Program-made: the position numbers and the translations under genes | Notes under the pieces: generated by a model | Seen by the model: the letters and a program-made list of their open reading frames with translations, nothing else | Database searches by the model: none | What the model was told of the DNA's origin: nothing | From: an uncultured Oscillospiraceae bacterium | GTDB taxonomy: Bacteria > Bacillota > Clostridia > Oscillospirales > Acutalibacteraceae | Assembly (NCBI GenBank): GCA_902478605.1 | Contig: CABSLQ010000023.1 | Location: 1-41,876, forward strand | Direction: 5' to 3' | Length of the DNA: 41,876 bases | Shown here: piece by piece, positions 1 to 9,227 of the stretch | Position numbering within the stretch: the first letter of the stretch is position 1 | Layout of the letters: every line of letters begins with the position of its first letter

Positions 1-740
1 AAAATTTCGTCCTCTGCGGAGGACGACAGGGGCTTTGCCCCTTGACCCCACCGCCTTTTGAAAAATGGCGGAATGCATTCGCTTGGCGCGAATGCGAAAA
101 CTTTTTGTGTATTATTTTTTGCGAATGGTCTTTTTCGACACTCTGAAACCGCCTTCGCGGTTTTTCGGGGTTGGTCTGAGCAAAAGGGCGGGGCCCCATA
201 CAGCCCCCGCGGGCGGCCTGCCCGCATTACACGCTTCCTCTGCCGCCGGCAGGCGCTCGCAGGTCGACTTTCTGCGAATGGATGAGGGCTTTCCTCTTGT
301 GGCGTTCCGCCCTCTTGCGGTACCCGGCTCTGTCTGCGGCGTCAAGACGCCTTGCCAGTCGCCGACCGCTGCGCCCACGTTTTCTCCCTTCATCCGCCAC
401 TGGCGGCGGTCGAAAACGTTGCCCAAAACGGCTGATGCGCCTGTCGGCGCGCCGTTTTGACCACTGCGCCAGCTTTTTCCTCGCTGTTTCCGCCACTGGC
501 GGCGCTCGGAAACGCTGCCCGAAATTCTTTATGCTCGCTATCGCTCGCAAGAATTTCGACCACGGCATGCCAACCAGAGTTCCGCGGCAGCGGAACTCCC
601 GGAAAAACCGCCTTCGCGGTTTTTCGGGGCCAAATCCTGCTTACCCGTTCCCGCACCGCGGGCGCTCGCAGGCGTCTTATGCGCGGCGTATGGTGCGGCT
701 TTGTACAGCAAACCGTTTCAAAATGGAGAGGGGGAGAGAA
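1..740. repeat. Hairpin-repeat mosaic upstream of truA
   Basis: No convincing gene is present; open frames here read through repeats. It holds minus-strand copies of the modules seen through the window: an A-type unit with core near 313-367 (right arm reading TACCGCAAGAGG on the minus strand), another with an AAAACGGC/GCCGTTTT stem near 415-475, a GAGTTC/GAACTC hairpin at 577-598, a GAAAAACCGCC/GGCGGTTTTTC stem near 600-625, and a piece of the long composite element at about 181-235. The first ~45 bases match a stretch at about 30918-30950. What is seen is repeats; any function is inference. Confidence 0.8.
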
Positions 741-1484
741 ATGCGCTTAAAGCTCACGCTGCGCTACGACGGCACGCGCTTCCACGGCTGGCAGGTGCAG
801 CGGGGCAGCGTCACCGTGCAGCAGGTGCTGCAGGACGCGGTGGAACGCGTCACCGGTGTGCGCGCCGGCATCACCGGCTGCTCCCGCACCGACGCGGGCG
901 TCCACGCCGCCATGTTCTGCTGCGCCCTCGACACCGATTCCCCCCTGCGCGGCGACAAGCTCTGCGCCGCCCTCAACGCCCACCTGCCCCCCGATGTGGC
1001 GGTTTACCGCTGCGACGAGGCGGCGGCCGGCTTCCATCCCCGCTATGACGCGCGGGGCAAGCGCTACGTCTACCACATCTGGAACGGCATGGCGCGCAAC
1101 CCCTTCTGGCAAGCCTATTCCCTTCACAGGCGCGGCCCCCTCGATGCGGCGCGCCTGGACGCGGCGGCCGGGGATTTCGTCGGCACCCACGATTTCGCCG
1201 CCTTCCAGGCCGCAGGCAGCAGCGTCACCGATACGGTGCGCACCGTGCGGCTGGCCCGGGTGGACCGGGACGGGGAGATGGTGCGCTTCACCGTCGAGGC
1301 GGACGGCTTTTTGTATAACATGGTGCGCATTATGGCGGGCACCCTGCTCGACATGGCGGCCGGACGTATCCCGTGGGACGCCATCCCCGCCATCCTCGCC
1401 GGCCGCGACCGCGCCGCCGCCGGCGCCACCGCCCCGCCCCAGGGCTTATGCCTCGAACGGGTATATTACGACGACGATTCGTGA
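741..1484 (+). CDS. truA: tRNA pseudouridine(38-40) synthase TruA
   Basis: Converts uridines 38-40 in the anticodon stem-loop of tRNAs to pseudouridine. The 247-residue protein has the family length. It begins MRLKLTLRYDGTRFHGWQ, the typical N-terminus, and carries the motif SRTDAGVHA with the catalytic aspartate at residue 51; a second conserved block lies near GFLYNMVRIMAGTL. The frame is open upstream to 282, but that part is repeat sequence. The ATG at 741 follows a purine-rich GGAGAGGGGGAGA and restores the family start. The next gene follows after 32 bp, so they may be co-transcribed. Annotation is secure. Confidence 0.95.
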   Translation: MRLKLTLRYDGTRFHGWQVQRGSVTVQQVLQDAVERVTGVRAGITGCSRTDAGVHAAMFCCALDTDSPLRGDKLCAALNAHLPPDVAVYRCDEAAAGFHPRYDARGKRYVYHIWNGMARNPFWQAYSLHRRGPLDAARLDAAAGDFVGTHDFAAFQAAGSSVTDTVRTVRLARVDRDGEMVRFTVEADGFLYNMVRIMAGTLLDMAAGRIPWDAIPAILAGRDRAAAGATAPPQGLCLERVYYDDDS

Positions 1485-1516
1485 AGGTGTTTCGCTTTAC
1501 ATACAGGAGGACGAGC

Positions 1517-2851
1517 ATGGCACGCAAAAAAGACCTGAAAATCCGGCCGCACGCCGCCCACGGCAAGGTGGATCCCAAACCGGCGGACACGCCGCGCCCC
1601 GCGGCGCTGCACCCGGCCGATCCGCGCCCGGAGGAGCCCCGCCCCGCCGATCCGGTGCCGCTGCAGCGGCCCGCCCCGGACGCCGCGCCCCGTCTGGAGG
1701 AGGTCCGGCCCAAACGCCGCCGGCGGCGTTCCCTTGTGTGGACGGTGCTGTCCCGGCTGGTGCTGCTCGGGGTGCTCGGCGTGGGGGGCTTCCTGCTCTG
1801 GCAGCACTGGGACGATCTGGCGCCCGAGAGCTTTGTCGTCTGGATCGAAGACAAGCTGTCGGGCGGCGGGGGCGGCGACGGCTTCCCGGTGGACGTGGCG
1901 GGCCGCAGCGTGCAGCACATCGCCCCCCTCGGCGATCACATCGCCCTGCTCAGCGACACCGCCTTCACCGTCCTCAACGACCGGGGCGGCGAGCTGGTGC
2001 GCCGGCCCCACATGTATTCCACTCCCCTGATGAAAACGGCGGGGGCCTACGCGCTCCTCGCCGAGTCGGGCGGTACCCGGGTCAGCCTGGAAACCCGCTC
2101 CAAAACGGTGTGGTCCAAAACGCTGGAAAACGCCATCGTATCCGCCGCGGTGGGCCGGAACGGCACCGCGGTCGTCATCACCCAATCCAGCCAGGGCGCC
2201 ATCGCCGACCTGCTCGCTTTTGACCGAAAGGGGCGGGAGCTCTACCGGCGCAGCCTGTCCTCCTATGTGGTGGACGCGGCGGTTTCCCCCGCGGGCGACC
2301 GCATCGCCCTCATCAGCGTCGGCGCCGCCGGCGGCGCCATGCAGTCCACCCTTGAGGTGTTCACCCTGCAGGCGGACGAGTCGCCGGTCCTCTCCTACAC
2401 CGGTGCGGACGTCATGCTCTGCGCGGTCGGGGTGCTCGGCGACGGGCGCATCGCCGCAGTCGGCGACACCGCCCTCTGGATGGCGGACGAAACTACCGGC
2501 ACCGTGGTGCAGAAGGATTACGGCGGGCAGCAGCTGCTCGGTTACGCCTTCGGCGAAAATTCGGCGGCGGTGGTCTCCCGCGAATACGGCGCCACCGGCG
2601 GCGGCCGCTTCCTGCTCGTCCAGGAGGACGGCACGGCGGCCTATACCGTCGATTTCGACGGCGAGTTCCGCGATATGGCCGCCCGGGAGGACGGCTATGT
2701 CCTGCTCACCGGCGACGCGCTGCGCGCGATGGATCCCACCGGGGCCGGCGCCGTTCAGGCGGTGCCCGCCGACGGCCTCTTCGTCTGCCCGCTCGGCCGC
2801 CAGGTGCTCGTGGTGGGCCTGACCGCCATGCAGGCCTATACCCTCGGCTGA
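1517..2851 (+). CDS. Membrane-anchored beta-propeller-like protein (DUF5711-like)
   Basis: A 444-residue protein of unknown function. Residues 1-70 are basic and proline-rich (cytoplasmic). One membrane helix follows at about 74-96 (VLSRLVLLGVLGVGGFLLW), then an extracytoplasmic C-terminal part with repeated beta-strand blocks such as VDAAVSPAGDRIALISVG and ADGLFVCPLGRQVLVVGL, suggesting a PQQ/WD-like propeller. This arrangement matches DUF5711 proteins of Clostridia; the family name is from memory and uncertain. Start ATG 1517 has AGGAGG at 1505-1510. It ends immediately before the coiled-coil gene. An envelope role is inference. Confidence 0.72.
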   Translation: MARKKDLKIRPHAAHGKVDPKPADTPRPAALHPADPRPEEPRPADPVPLQRPAPDAAPRLEEVRPKRRRRRSLVWTVLSRLVLLGVLGVGGFLLWQHWDDLAPESFVVWIEDKLSGGGGGDGFPVDVAGRSVQHIAPLGDHIALLSDTAFTVLNDRGGELVRRPHMYSTPLMKTAGAYALLAESGGTRVSLETRSKTVWSKTLENAIVSAAVGRNGTAVVITQSSQGAIADLLAFDRKGRELYRRSLSSYVVDAAVSPAGDRIALISVGAAGGAMQSTLEVFTLQADESPVLSYTGADVMLCAVGVLGDGRIAAVGDTALWMADETTGTVVQKDYGGQQLLGYAFGENSAAVVSREYGATGGGRFLLVQEDGTAAYTVDFDGEFRDMAAREDGYVLLTGDALRAMDPTGAGAVQAVPADGLFVCPLGRQVLVVGLTAMQAYTLG

Positions 2852-2873
2852 TGTGAAAATGGCGGCACACCGC

Positions 2874-2902
2874 TTGCAAACCGCGGGCGGTTATGGTATG
2901 CT
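2874..2902 (+). promoter_or_regulatory. Promoter for the coiled-coil repeat gene
   Basis: TTGCAA, 17-bp spacer, TATGCT. It lies between the propeller gene and the coiled-coil gene and would start transcription near 2909. This favours a translation start after that point, for example TTG 2925. Confidence 0.55.
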
Positions 2903-2924
2903 GAACAACATGGGGGTGGACAGG

Positions 2925-3536
2925 TTGATCGATAAGGAGACGCTGGAGGCCATTGGCCAGCTGATGGATTCCCGGCTGCAGCAGGCGATGCAGCCCATTC
3001 ATACCCGGCTGGACGGGATTGACGAACGGCTGGACGGCATCGACGCGCGGCTGGACAGAGTGGACGAACGGCTGGACGGCATTGATGCGCGGCTGGACAG
3101 AGTGGACGAACGGCTGGACGGCATTGATGCGCGGCTGGACAGAGTGGACGAACGGCTGGACGGCATTGATGCGCGGCTGGACAGAGTGGACGAACGGCTG
3201 GACGGCATTGATGCGCGGCTGGACAGAGTGGATGAACGGCTGGACGGCATCGATGCGCGGCTGGACGGGATGGACGAACGGTTCGAGGGGATTGAGGCGC
3301 GGCTGGACACGATGCAGGGGGATATCGACGCCCTCAAGGCGGACAACGTCAAGCTGATTACGCTCGAGAAAAAGGTGGATCTGCTCATCGAGGGGCAGCA
3401 GAACATGAACGAGAAGTTTGCCAAGCTGGACCAGGTGGCGGACGACGTGGCCGATCTCAAGGTGCGGGTCACGGCCCTCGAGGTGGTCACCCGGGATCAT
3501 ACCGCGCAGCTGCGCGAGCTCCGGATGGCCAAATAA
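2925..3536 (+). CDS. Coiled-coil protein with tandem 7-residue repeats
   Basis: Function not recognised. The frame is open from GTG 2853. The start chosen is TTG 2925, because GGGGGTGG lies just upstream at 2912-2919 and the putative promoter -10 ends at 2902; ATG 2898 or 2910 are alternatives. After about 25 residues the protein is a run of heptads alternating RLDGIDA and RLDRVDE (about 3007-3310), then a less regular coiled coil (ALKADNVKLITLEKKVDLL, VADDVADLKVRVTALEVV). No membrane segment or enzyme motif is visible. The repeat is a 42-bp DNA repeat of near-identical copies. It is followed by a strong terminator. A structural or scaffold role is inference. Confidence 0.75.
   Translation: MIDKETLEAIGQLMDSRLQQAMQPIHTRLDGIDERLDGIDARLDRVDERLDGIDARLDRVDERLDGIDARLDRVDERLDGIDARLDRVDERLDGIDARLDRVDERLDGIDARLDGMDERFEGIEARLDTMQGDIDALKADNVKLITLEKKVDLLIEGQQNMNEKFAKLDQVADDVADLKVRVTALEVVTRDHTAQLRELRMAK
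3007..3309 (+). repeat. 42-bp tandem repeat (two heptads) within a coding region
   Basis: About five near-exact copies of a 42-bp unit plus diverged end copies, encoding RLDGIDARLDRVDE. The copies at about 3049-3240 are almost identical at DNA level, so copy number is likely to vary between strains without changing the reading frame (42 = 14 codons). Confidence 0.85.
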
Positions 3537-3563
3537 GCCGTAGGTTAATAGGTTAGCAGAAGG

Positions 3564-3601
3564 GGACAGCCCCGCGTCGGTTGGCGCGGGGCTGTCCTTT
3601 T
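3564..3601 (+). terminator. Rho-independent terminator
   Basis: A perfect 13-bp stem GGACAGCCCCGCG / CGCGGGGCTGTCC with an 8-base loop, then TTTT. It ends the truA to coiled-coil gene group. Confidence 0.9.
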
Positions 3602-4158
3602 CAGAGTGTCAAAAAGGTATCGGAAGGAAGGGAAGGTGTGAAACACGGCGGAATCGTCGTGCCGGGGGAACCATCAGGGTTCCCCGCTCCGCGTCGAGAG
3701 CCGTACGCTTGTACGGCCGCGGTTCAAAGCCGCCTTCAGGCGGCCGCGGGGAGGGGGAGCGGCGGGCACAAAGCAGGTTGGTTCGGCGGGGCAGGGCGGG
3801 ATAAGCCGGGCAGGGGTGTGCCGTAGTGCCGGCAGGGCAAAGGATGCCCGGTACAGCGGGCGGGGGATACGGGGGCATGCACGCCGGGACGGGAAACCAT
3901 GCACAGGCGGCTTTGCCGGACGGCGGAAGGGCGCTGTGCGGCAGTAGCGGGCGGCCGCGGGAAGTGAGGGAAGAACGGCAAGCACAAAGCGGGGTTGGCC
4001 CGGCACGGGGCGGCTCGGAGCGCAGGAAAAAAGCCCGCCGGGCGGAAACGGCGCGGTGCCGCCGGGTGCGGGCGCGCCGTTTCGTCCTTTGTACACCCTT
4101 CTTCGCCCTTTTTTTCTTTTTCTTAAGCATTTTATCCGCTTTATGCGCGGATTTCCAG
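3602..4158. other. Intergenic region without a supported gene
   Basis: About 560 bp. Open frames on both strands are low-complexity and lack family features. Small perfect hairpins cluster at about 3666-3750 (GGGGAACC/GGTTCCCC, GCCGTAC/GTACGGC, GCCGCC/GGCGGC), similar in style to the repeats elsewhere but not matching the main modules. Nothing else is supported. Confidence 0.6.
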
Positions 4159-4187
4159 TTGTCAAGCGTGGCAAATCGTGGTATATT
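4159..4187 (+). promoter_or_regulatory. Promoter of the cvpA-pgsA pair
   Basis: TTGTCA, 17-bp spacer, TATATT; predicted transcription start near 4195, about 50 bp before the CvpA-like start codon. Confidence 0.65.
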
Positions 4188-4246
4188 TATGAAGATACTA
4201 CATCGTGTGCTGCCCGGCGGCACCGCGGTACAAGGAGGAGCTGACC

Positions 4247-4999
4247 ATGGGATATATTCTCGACGTGGCGGTCATACTATTGTTTGTTCTGGCAATCTTC
4301 ATCGGCTATAAGCGCGGTTTCGTCAAATCTATTGTGCGGGTGGTCGGCTGCCTGCTCGCGCTGGTGATCGCCGGCTCCCTGAGCAGCGTCGTCGCCGGCG
4401 GCATTTACGACGCCTTCCTCGCCGATACGGTCACCGACCAGATCGCCGGCCAAATCCCCGCCGCCGACACCGCTTCCATCAAGGAAGGCCTCGGCGCCGT
4501 GATGGATAAGCTGCCCCAGTCGGTGGTCAACGCCCTGGGCAATTACAACCTCGATTCCCCCGACGCCATCGTCGATTCCCTCGAGGGCACCCTGACCGGC
4601 GACGTGCACCAAATCGCCGCCACCCTCTCCGAAAAGGTGGTGCGCCCCATTGCGGTGCTGCTGCTGTCCATGGTGTGCTTCTTCGTGCTCTTCATCCTGC
4701 TGGTGATTGTGGTGCTGATCCTCGCCCACGTCATTGGCAAGGTCTTTAAGCTCCCCGGCCTCAAGCAGATTAACGGCGTCCTCGGCGCCGTGCTCGGCGT
4801 GGTGGAGGGCGTGCTCTGGGTGCTCGTCGCGGTCACCATCGTCCATTTTGTGGCCCTCTCGTCCCCCGCCGACGCCCTCATCTCGCAGGCCAGCCTCGAC
4901 AATTCCCTGCTCGTCAAGCACCTCGACGCCATCAACCCCGTCGTCGGCTTCATGGACAGGGCGGTCGATACGCTGATGGCGTCCCTCTCCCTGTCCTAA
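4247..4999 (+). CDS. CvpA family membrane protein
   Basis: A 250-residue membrane protein. It starts MGYILDVAVILLFVLAIFIGYKRGF, the conserved CvpA-family N-terminus, with the glycine/arginine pair after helix 1. Further membrane segments are at about 31-50, 143-167 and 185-207, and there is a poorly conserved loop at 55-135. Family members are linked to colicin V production in E. coli and to envelope functions in Firmicutes; the role here is unknown. Start ATG 4247 has AAGGAGGAG at 4232-4240. pgsA begins 55 bp later with no terminator between, so the two are probably one operon. Confidence 0.85.
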   Translation: MGYILDVAVILLFVLAIFIGYKRGFVKSIVRVVGCLLALVIAGSLSSVVAGGIYDAFLADTVTDQIAGQIPAADTASIKEGLGAVMDKLPQSVVNALGNYNLDSPDAIVDSLEGTLTGDVHQIAATLSEKVVRPIAVLLLSMVCFFVLFILLVIVVLILAHVIGKVFKLPGLKQINGVLGAVLGVVEGVLWVLVAVTIVHFVALSSPADALISQASLDNSLLVKHLDAINPVVGFMDRAVDTLMASLSLS

Positions 5000-5054
5000 G
5001 GATTTGTATCTTGGTCGAAAGGCTTGGGTTTTGACAATGCGACTGGAATGGAAA

Positions 5055-5660
5055 ATGAATGTCCCGAACGCCATGTCCCTGCTGCGCATCGCGCTGGTCC
5101 CGGTGTTCGTGGTTTTATACCTGCTCAGCTCGGAGGAGCGCCCGGATCTCATGTACTGGTCCTTCGCGGTGCTGATCCTCTCGGGCATCACCGACTCGCT
5201 CGACGGCATCATCGCCCGCAAGTTTAACCAGATCACCGACCTCGGCAAGCTGCTCGACCCCGTGGCCGACAAGCTCACCCAGGTGGCGGTGGTCGTCTGT
5301 CTGGCCACCCGCTTCTCCCAGCTGATTCCGCTGGTGGTCATCTGCTTCGTCAAGGAGCTCGCCCAGAGCATCGGCGGCCTCATGCTCCTCTGGCGCGGCG
5401 CCGAGGTCCGCGGCGCCTCCTGGTACGGCAAGGTGTGCACCTTCGTCTTTTACGGCGCCATGGCGCTCATCGTGCTGCTGCCCAATATGTATTCCTGGGT
5501 GCGGGTGCTGCTCGTCACCATTGTGGCGCTGCTGATGCTGTTCGCCTTCTTCAACTACATGCGGGTGTTCCTCGGCGTGCGCAAGACCCTTCCGCCCCGC
5601 GGGGCGCGGGGCGCCGCCGGCGGGGACGAGGAATCCCGGAAGGATGACGCCGCTTCCTGA
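5055..5660 (+). CDS. pgsA: CDP-diacylglycerol-glycerol-3-phosphate 3-phosphatidyltransferase
   Basis: Makes phosphatidylglycerophosphate from CDP-diacylglycerol and glycerol-3-phosphate at the cytoplasmic membrane. The 201-residue protein has the complete CDP-alcohol phosphotransferase signature: D50 G51 xx A54 R55 x8 G64 xxx D68 xxx D72. Four to six hydrophobic helices are visible, and the start MNVPNAMSLLRI is typical of PgsA. The frame is open upstream to 5004, but ATG 5055 has GGAATGGA just ahead. PgsA is preferred over cardiolipin or phosphatidylserine synthases on N-terminus and length; substrate is inferred. Repeats begin 4 bases after the stop. Confidence 0.9.
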   Translation: MNVPNAMSLLRIALVPVFVVLYLLSSEERPDLMYWSFAVLILSGITDSLDGIIARKFNQITDLGKLLDPVADKLTQVAVVVCLATRFSQLIPLVVICFVKELAQSIGGLMLLWRGAEVRGASWYGKVCTFVFYGAMALIVLLPNMYSWVRVLLVTIVALLMLFAFFNYMRVFLGVRKTLPPRGARGAAGGDEESRKDDAAS

Positions 5661-6749
5661 TGGCAACAAATCCGACCGCGCCCGGTGGCGGAGGAAGCGT
5701 ATATGCGGGCAGGCCGCCCGCTGGGCTATATCGGCCATGCGGCGGCCCGCACTCCGTCTTTTCTTTGTTGCGCCAAAGAAAAGACGGGGAAGAAAGGCAA
5801 CGTTTTCGACCGCCGCCGGTGGCGGATGAAGGGAGAAAACGTGGGCGCAGCGGTCAAAACCGCCAGCGGCGAAGGCCGCGACCGGCGGTTTTGGGCACCG
5901 CAAGAGGTGCGCTTTCTGGACCGGCCGGCGGAAGGCAAATGACTTTCTGTCACGCACTGAGTCCGTCGGAGCCATAGCACCGCAAGCGTTGCCAAGGCTC
6001 CGACTCTGCGCAACGCTTGCGACCGCGCCCAGTGGGCGATGAAGGGAGCAAGGGTTGGCGCCGCGGTCGGCGAGCGGCAAGGCGTCCGCCGAAGCCGGAG
6101 CCGGGTACCGCAAGGGAGTGGGCCATATATGGCCCACTAAGCACCGCGTACCACGCCCCGACTTTTCAGCGCCTTTCCGCCTAATTTCATCGCTGCCGCT
6201 ATTGGCGCCGCTGCGGCGGTGCAACGCCTGCGAGCACCCGCAGTGCGGGAACGGGTAAGCGGGATTTGGCCTAGAAAAACCGCGCCAGCGGTTTTTCCGG
6301 GAGTTGCCGCCGCGTCAGCGCCGTGGCGGGAACGGGTAAGCAGGAACTACCCCAGAAAAAACATGGTTTCGCGCGTATACGCGAAAGGGCGGTCGGCGAC
6401 CGACCAATGTTTTTTCCAGGAGTTCGCGCCCCCGGCGCGAACTCTTGCCGCGAGTCGGCGACTGGCAAGGCGTCTCGACGCCGCAGACAGAGCCGGGCAC
6501 CGCAAGGGGGCGGAACGCCGCAAGAGGGAAATCGGACGTCCCGCGTTGCTGGGGGCTGGCCGCCGCTAGTTTTCGCAGAAACCAGCCCAGAAAAAGCGCG
6601 GTTTCGTGCGTCAGCACGAAAGACGCGCCGTCCAGGCACGGCAATGTTTTTTCCAGGACTTCGGGCTTTGCCCGAAGTCTTACTTCACGCCGCAGGCGTG
6701 AAGTCTTACATAGATTGAGCCGCCCGCGGGCGGCAGCTGGAGGTATCCT
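5661..6749. repeat. Repeat mosaic between pgsA and the clpE-like gene
   Basis: No gene. In order: a left-arm module at 5663-5695; copy 1 of the long composite element from about 5696 to 6222, interrupted by two ~110-bp A-type units (5799-5910 and 6010-6118) that copies 2 and 3 lack; the perfect palindrome GTGGGCCATATATGGCCCAC at 6120-6139; GAAAAA...TTTTTC stems at 6271-6299; branched stems at 6351-6419 and 6587-6657; an A core at 6458-6512; and hairpins GAGTTC/GAACTC at 6420-6444, GACTTC/GAAGTC at 6657-6679 and ACTTCACGCC/GGCGTGAAGT at 6682-6704. The last hairpins lie 35-90 bp ahead of the clpE-like start and would be in its leader if transcription starts upstream. Confidence 0.85.
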
Positions 6750-9032
6750 ATGGTTTGTTCACGCTGTAAAAAGAAGCCCGCCGTGGTTTTCGTCACCCGC
6801 ATGGAGGGGGATAAGACGATAAACGAGGGCTTCTGCCTGACCTGTGCGCGTGAAATCGGCCTCAAGCCGGTCAACGACATGTTTGAAAAATTCGGCCTCA
6901 CCGACGAGGACGCCGCCCACATGGACGAGCAGATCGCCGGCCTGATGGCCATGGATCCCACGAGCACCGAGCTCGCGGACGACGGCTTTTCCCCCGGCGG
7001 CGCGCCGACCTTCCCCTTCCTGCAGAACCTGTTCGGGGACCGCACCGCCCAGGAGGACGACGAAGACGAGGACGAAGAGGAGGATACCCCGCCGCCCTTC
7101 CCCGGCATGCGGTCCAGGAAAAAGCCGAGCTATCTTTCCCTGTACTGCGACAATCTCACCCTCAAGGCCCGGGGCGGCGACATCGATCCCGTCATCGGCC
7201 GCGACCGCGAGATTTACCGCGTGGTGCAGATCCTCTCCCGCCGCACCAAGAACAACCCCTGCCTCATCGGCGAGCCCGGCGTCGGCAAAACCGCCATCGC
7301 CGAAGGCCTGGCCCTGCGCATCGCCAACAACGATGTCCCGGCCCGCCTGTTCGACAAGGAGGTGCACCTGCTCGATCTGACCGCGCTGGTCGCGGGCACC
7401 CAGTTCCGCGGCCAGTTTGAAAGCCGCATCAAGGGCCTGGTGAACGAGGTCAAGCGCAAGGGCAACATCATCCTCTTCATCGACGAGGTGCACAACCTCG
7501 TCGGCGCCGGCGAGGCCGAGGGCACCATGTCCGCCGCCAATATCCTCAAGCCCGCCCTCTCCCGCGGGGAAATTCAGGTCATCGGCGCGACCACCTTCAA
7601 CGAATACCGCAAACATATCGAGAAGGATTCCGCCCTGGAACGGCGGTTCCAGCCGGTGACGGTGGAGGAACCCACCGTCCAACAGGCGGTGACCATGCTG
7701 CGCGGGCTGAAGCCCCATTACGAGCAGTTCCACGGGGTGCACATAGACGATGCCCTGCTGCCGCGGGCGGTCAGCCTGGCCGAGCGGTACATCACCGACC
7801 GGTACCTGCCCGACAAGGCGATCGACCTGCTCGACGAGGCGTGCGCGGCCGCGTCGCTGCGCAACAAGGCGGCCAACGAATACGACCGCATTCTGCGCGA
7901 GGTCACCCATCTCAAGGCCATTGAGGCCGAACAGGTCGCGGACGACAAGCTGGATTTTGAAGAGCTGGCCAAGACGCGCACCGAGCTCTACCGCCTGCAG
8001 GAACAGGCGGACGCCCTCGTCGAAGAGGCATACAACGGCGTGGTGACGGCCGACGACCTCGCCCGGGTGGTCGAGCTGTGGACCGGGATCCCCGCGGCCA
8101 AGATCCAGGAGAACGAGCTGGCCAAGCTCGCCCACCTCGAGGATCACATGAAGCAGAAGATCATCGGCCAGGACGAGGCGGTCGCCCTCGTCGCCGCCGC
8201 GGTGCGCCGCAGCCGCGTCCAGGTCAGCCCCCGCCGCCGCCCCGCTTCCTTCATCTTCGTCGGCTCCACCGGCGTCGGCAAGACCGAGCTGGTCAAGGTG
8301 CTGGCCGCCGAGCTGTTCGATACGCCCGAAACCCTTATCCGGCTCGACATGTCCGAGTTCATGGAAAAACACGCGGTGTCCCGCATCATCGGGTCGCCCC
8401 CCGGCTACGTCGGGTACGAGGAGGCGGGCCAGCTCACCGAAAAGGTGCGGCGCAAGCCCTATTCGGTGCTGCTGTTCGACGAGATAGAAAAGGCCCATCC
8501 CGACGTGCTCAACATTCTGCTCCAGATTCTCGACGAGGGCCGGGTCACCGACGCCCAGGGCCGCGTGGTCAATTTCGAGAACACCGTCATCGTCATGACC
8601 TCCAACGCCGGCAGCCAGAACAACGAGAATATCCTCGGCTTCGGCAAAACGGACGAGCAGGGCTCCCGCGACCGGGCGCTCAAGGCGCTGGCCGAGTTCC
8701 TGCGGCCCGAGTTCATCGGCCGCGTGGATGAAGTGGTGTTCTTTCGCCCGCTCTCCCTCGCCGATTTTGAGCGGATTGCGGGTCTGATGCTCGAGGAGCT
8801 GGTGGAGCCGCTGCACGACCGCGGGGTCACCTTCTCCTGGACGCCCGAGGCCCAGCAGGTGCTCGCCGCCAAGGCCCACGGCGGCAAGCGCGGCGCCCGC
8901 GACCTGCGTAACGTCATCCGCCGCGAGGTGGAGGACCGCATCGCGTCCTTGATCGTGGAAAATTGCGATAACCCGCCCACGGTGGTGCGGCTCACCGCCG
9001 ACGCCGCGGGCCTGCATCTCGAAAGTATGTGA
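6750..9032 (+). CDS. clpE: ClpE-like AAA+ unfoldase with N-terminal zinc finger
   Basis: A 760-residue HSP100 ATPase that would unfold proteins for ClpP. In place of a Clp-N domain it has a C4 zinc finger (C3xxC6, 22 residues, C29xxC32), the hallmark of ClpE. Then come a very acidic linker (about 95-112); AAA domain 1 with Walker A GEPGVGKT at about 174-181 and Walker B IILFIDEVH at about 238-246; a helical middle domain (about 370-420); and AAA domain 2 with Walker A GSTGVGKT at about 505-512 and VLLFDEIEKAH near 572. NENILGFGK near 625 matches the ClpP-docking loop. ATG 6750 is preceded by GGAGG at 6739-6743. No CtsR-type operator was recognised. ClpC is the alternative name, disfavoured by the zinc finger. 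Confidence 0.88.
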   Translation: MVCSRCKKKPAVVFVTRMEGDKTINEGFCLTCAREIGLKPVNDMFEKFGLTDEDAAHMDEQIAGLMAMDPTSTELADDGFSPGGAPTFPFLQNLFGDRTAQEDDEDEDEEEDTPPPFPGMRSRKKPSYLSLYCDNLTLKARGGDIDPVIGRDREIYRVVQILSRRTKNNPCLIGEPGVGKTAIAEGLALRIANNDVPARLFDKEVHLLDLTALVAGTQFRGQFESRIKGLVNEVKRKGNIILFIDEVHNLVGAGEAEGTMSAANILKPALSRGEIQVIGATTFNEYRKHIEKDSALERRFQPVTVEEPTVQQAVTMLRGLKPHYEQFHGVHIDDALLPRAVSLAERYITDRYLPDKAIDLLDEACAAASLRNKAANEYDRILREVTHLKAIEAEQVADDKLDFEELAKTRTELYRLQEQADALVEEAYNGVVTADDLARVVELWTGIPAAKIQENELAKLAHLEDHMKQKIIGQDEAVALVAAAVRRSRVQVSPRRRPASFIFVGSTGVGKTELVKVLAAELFDTPETLIRLDMSEFMEKHAVSRIIGSPPGYVGYEEAGQLTEKVRRKPYSVLLFDEIEKAHPDVLNILLQILDEGRVTDAQGRVVNFENTVIVMTSNAGSQNNENILGFGKTDEQGSRDRALKALAEFLRPEFIGRVDEVVFFRPLSLADFERIAGLMLEELVEPLHDRGVTFSWTPEAQQVLAAKAHGGKRGARDLRNVIRREVEDRIASLIVENCDNPPTVVRLTADAAGLHLESM

Positions 9033-9068
9033 GCATAGGGGAAGGGGAGAGGCGCCCCTTCCGCCGTG

Positions 9069-9107
9069 AAAATGGCCGCCGGATCGGCGCGATCCGGCGG
9101 CCATTTT
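9069..9107 (+). terminator. Terminator after the clpE-like gene
   Basis: A perfect 17-bp stem AAAATGGCCGCCGGATC / GATCCGGCGGCCATTTT with a 5-base loop. A-tract and T-tract on the two sides make it usable in both directions. Confidence 0.88.
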
Positions 9108-9227
9108 ATACTAGAGGGAGAAGGGGCGGGCCGCACCCGTTTGTCCGGCCTCTCGTTGTACAAAGCGCGCAATCCTGCCGGGTTTCTCCTTTTCTTTTTA
9201 CGTAACATCGTGAATATTGCCAAGCAA

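Noticed and set aside
5031..5060. TTGACA at 5031 as a promoter for pgsA
   Set aside because: No acceptable -10 at 16-18 bp, and it would place the transcript start inside the gene.
6759..9104. A 781-codon open frame on the minus strand opposite the clpE-like gene
   Set aside because: It is the mirror of a strongly conserved gene; its translation has no family features and reflects GC-rich codon third positions.
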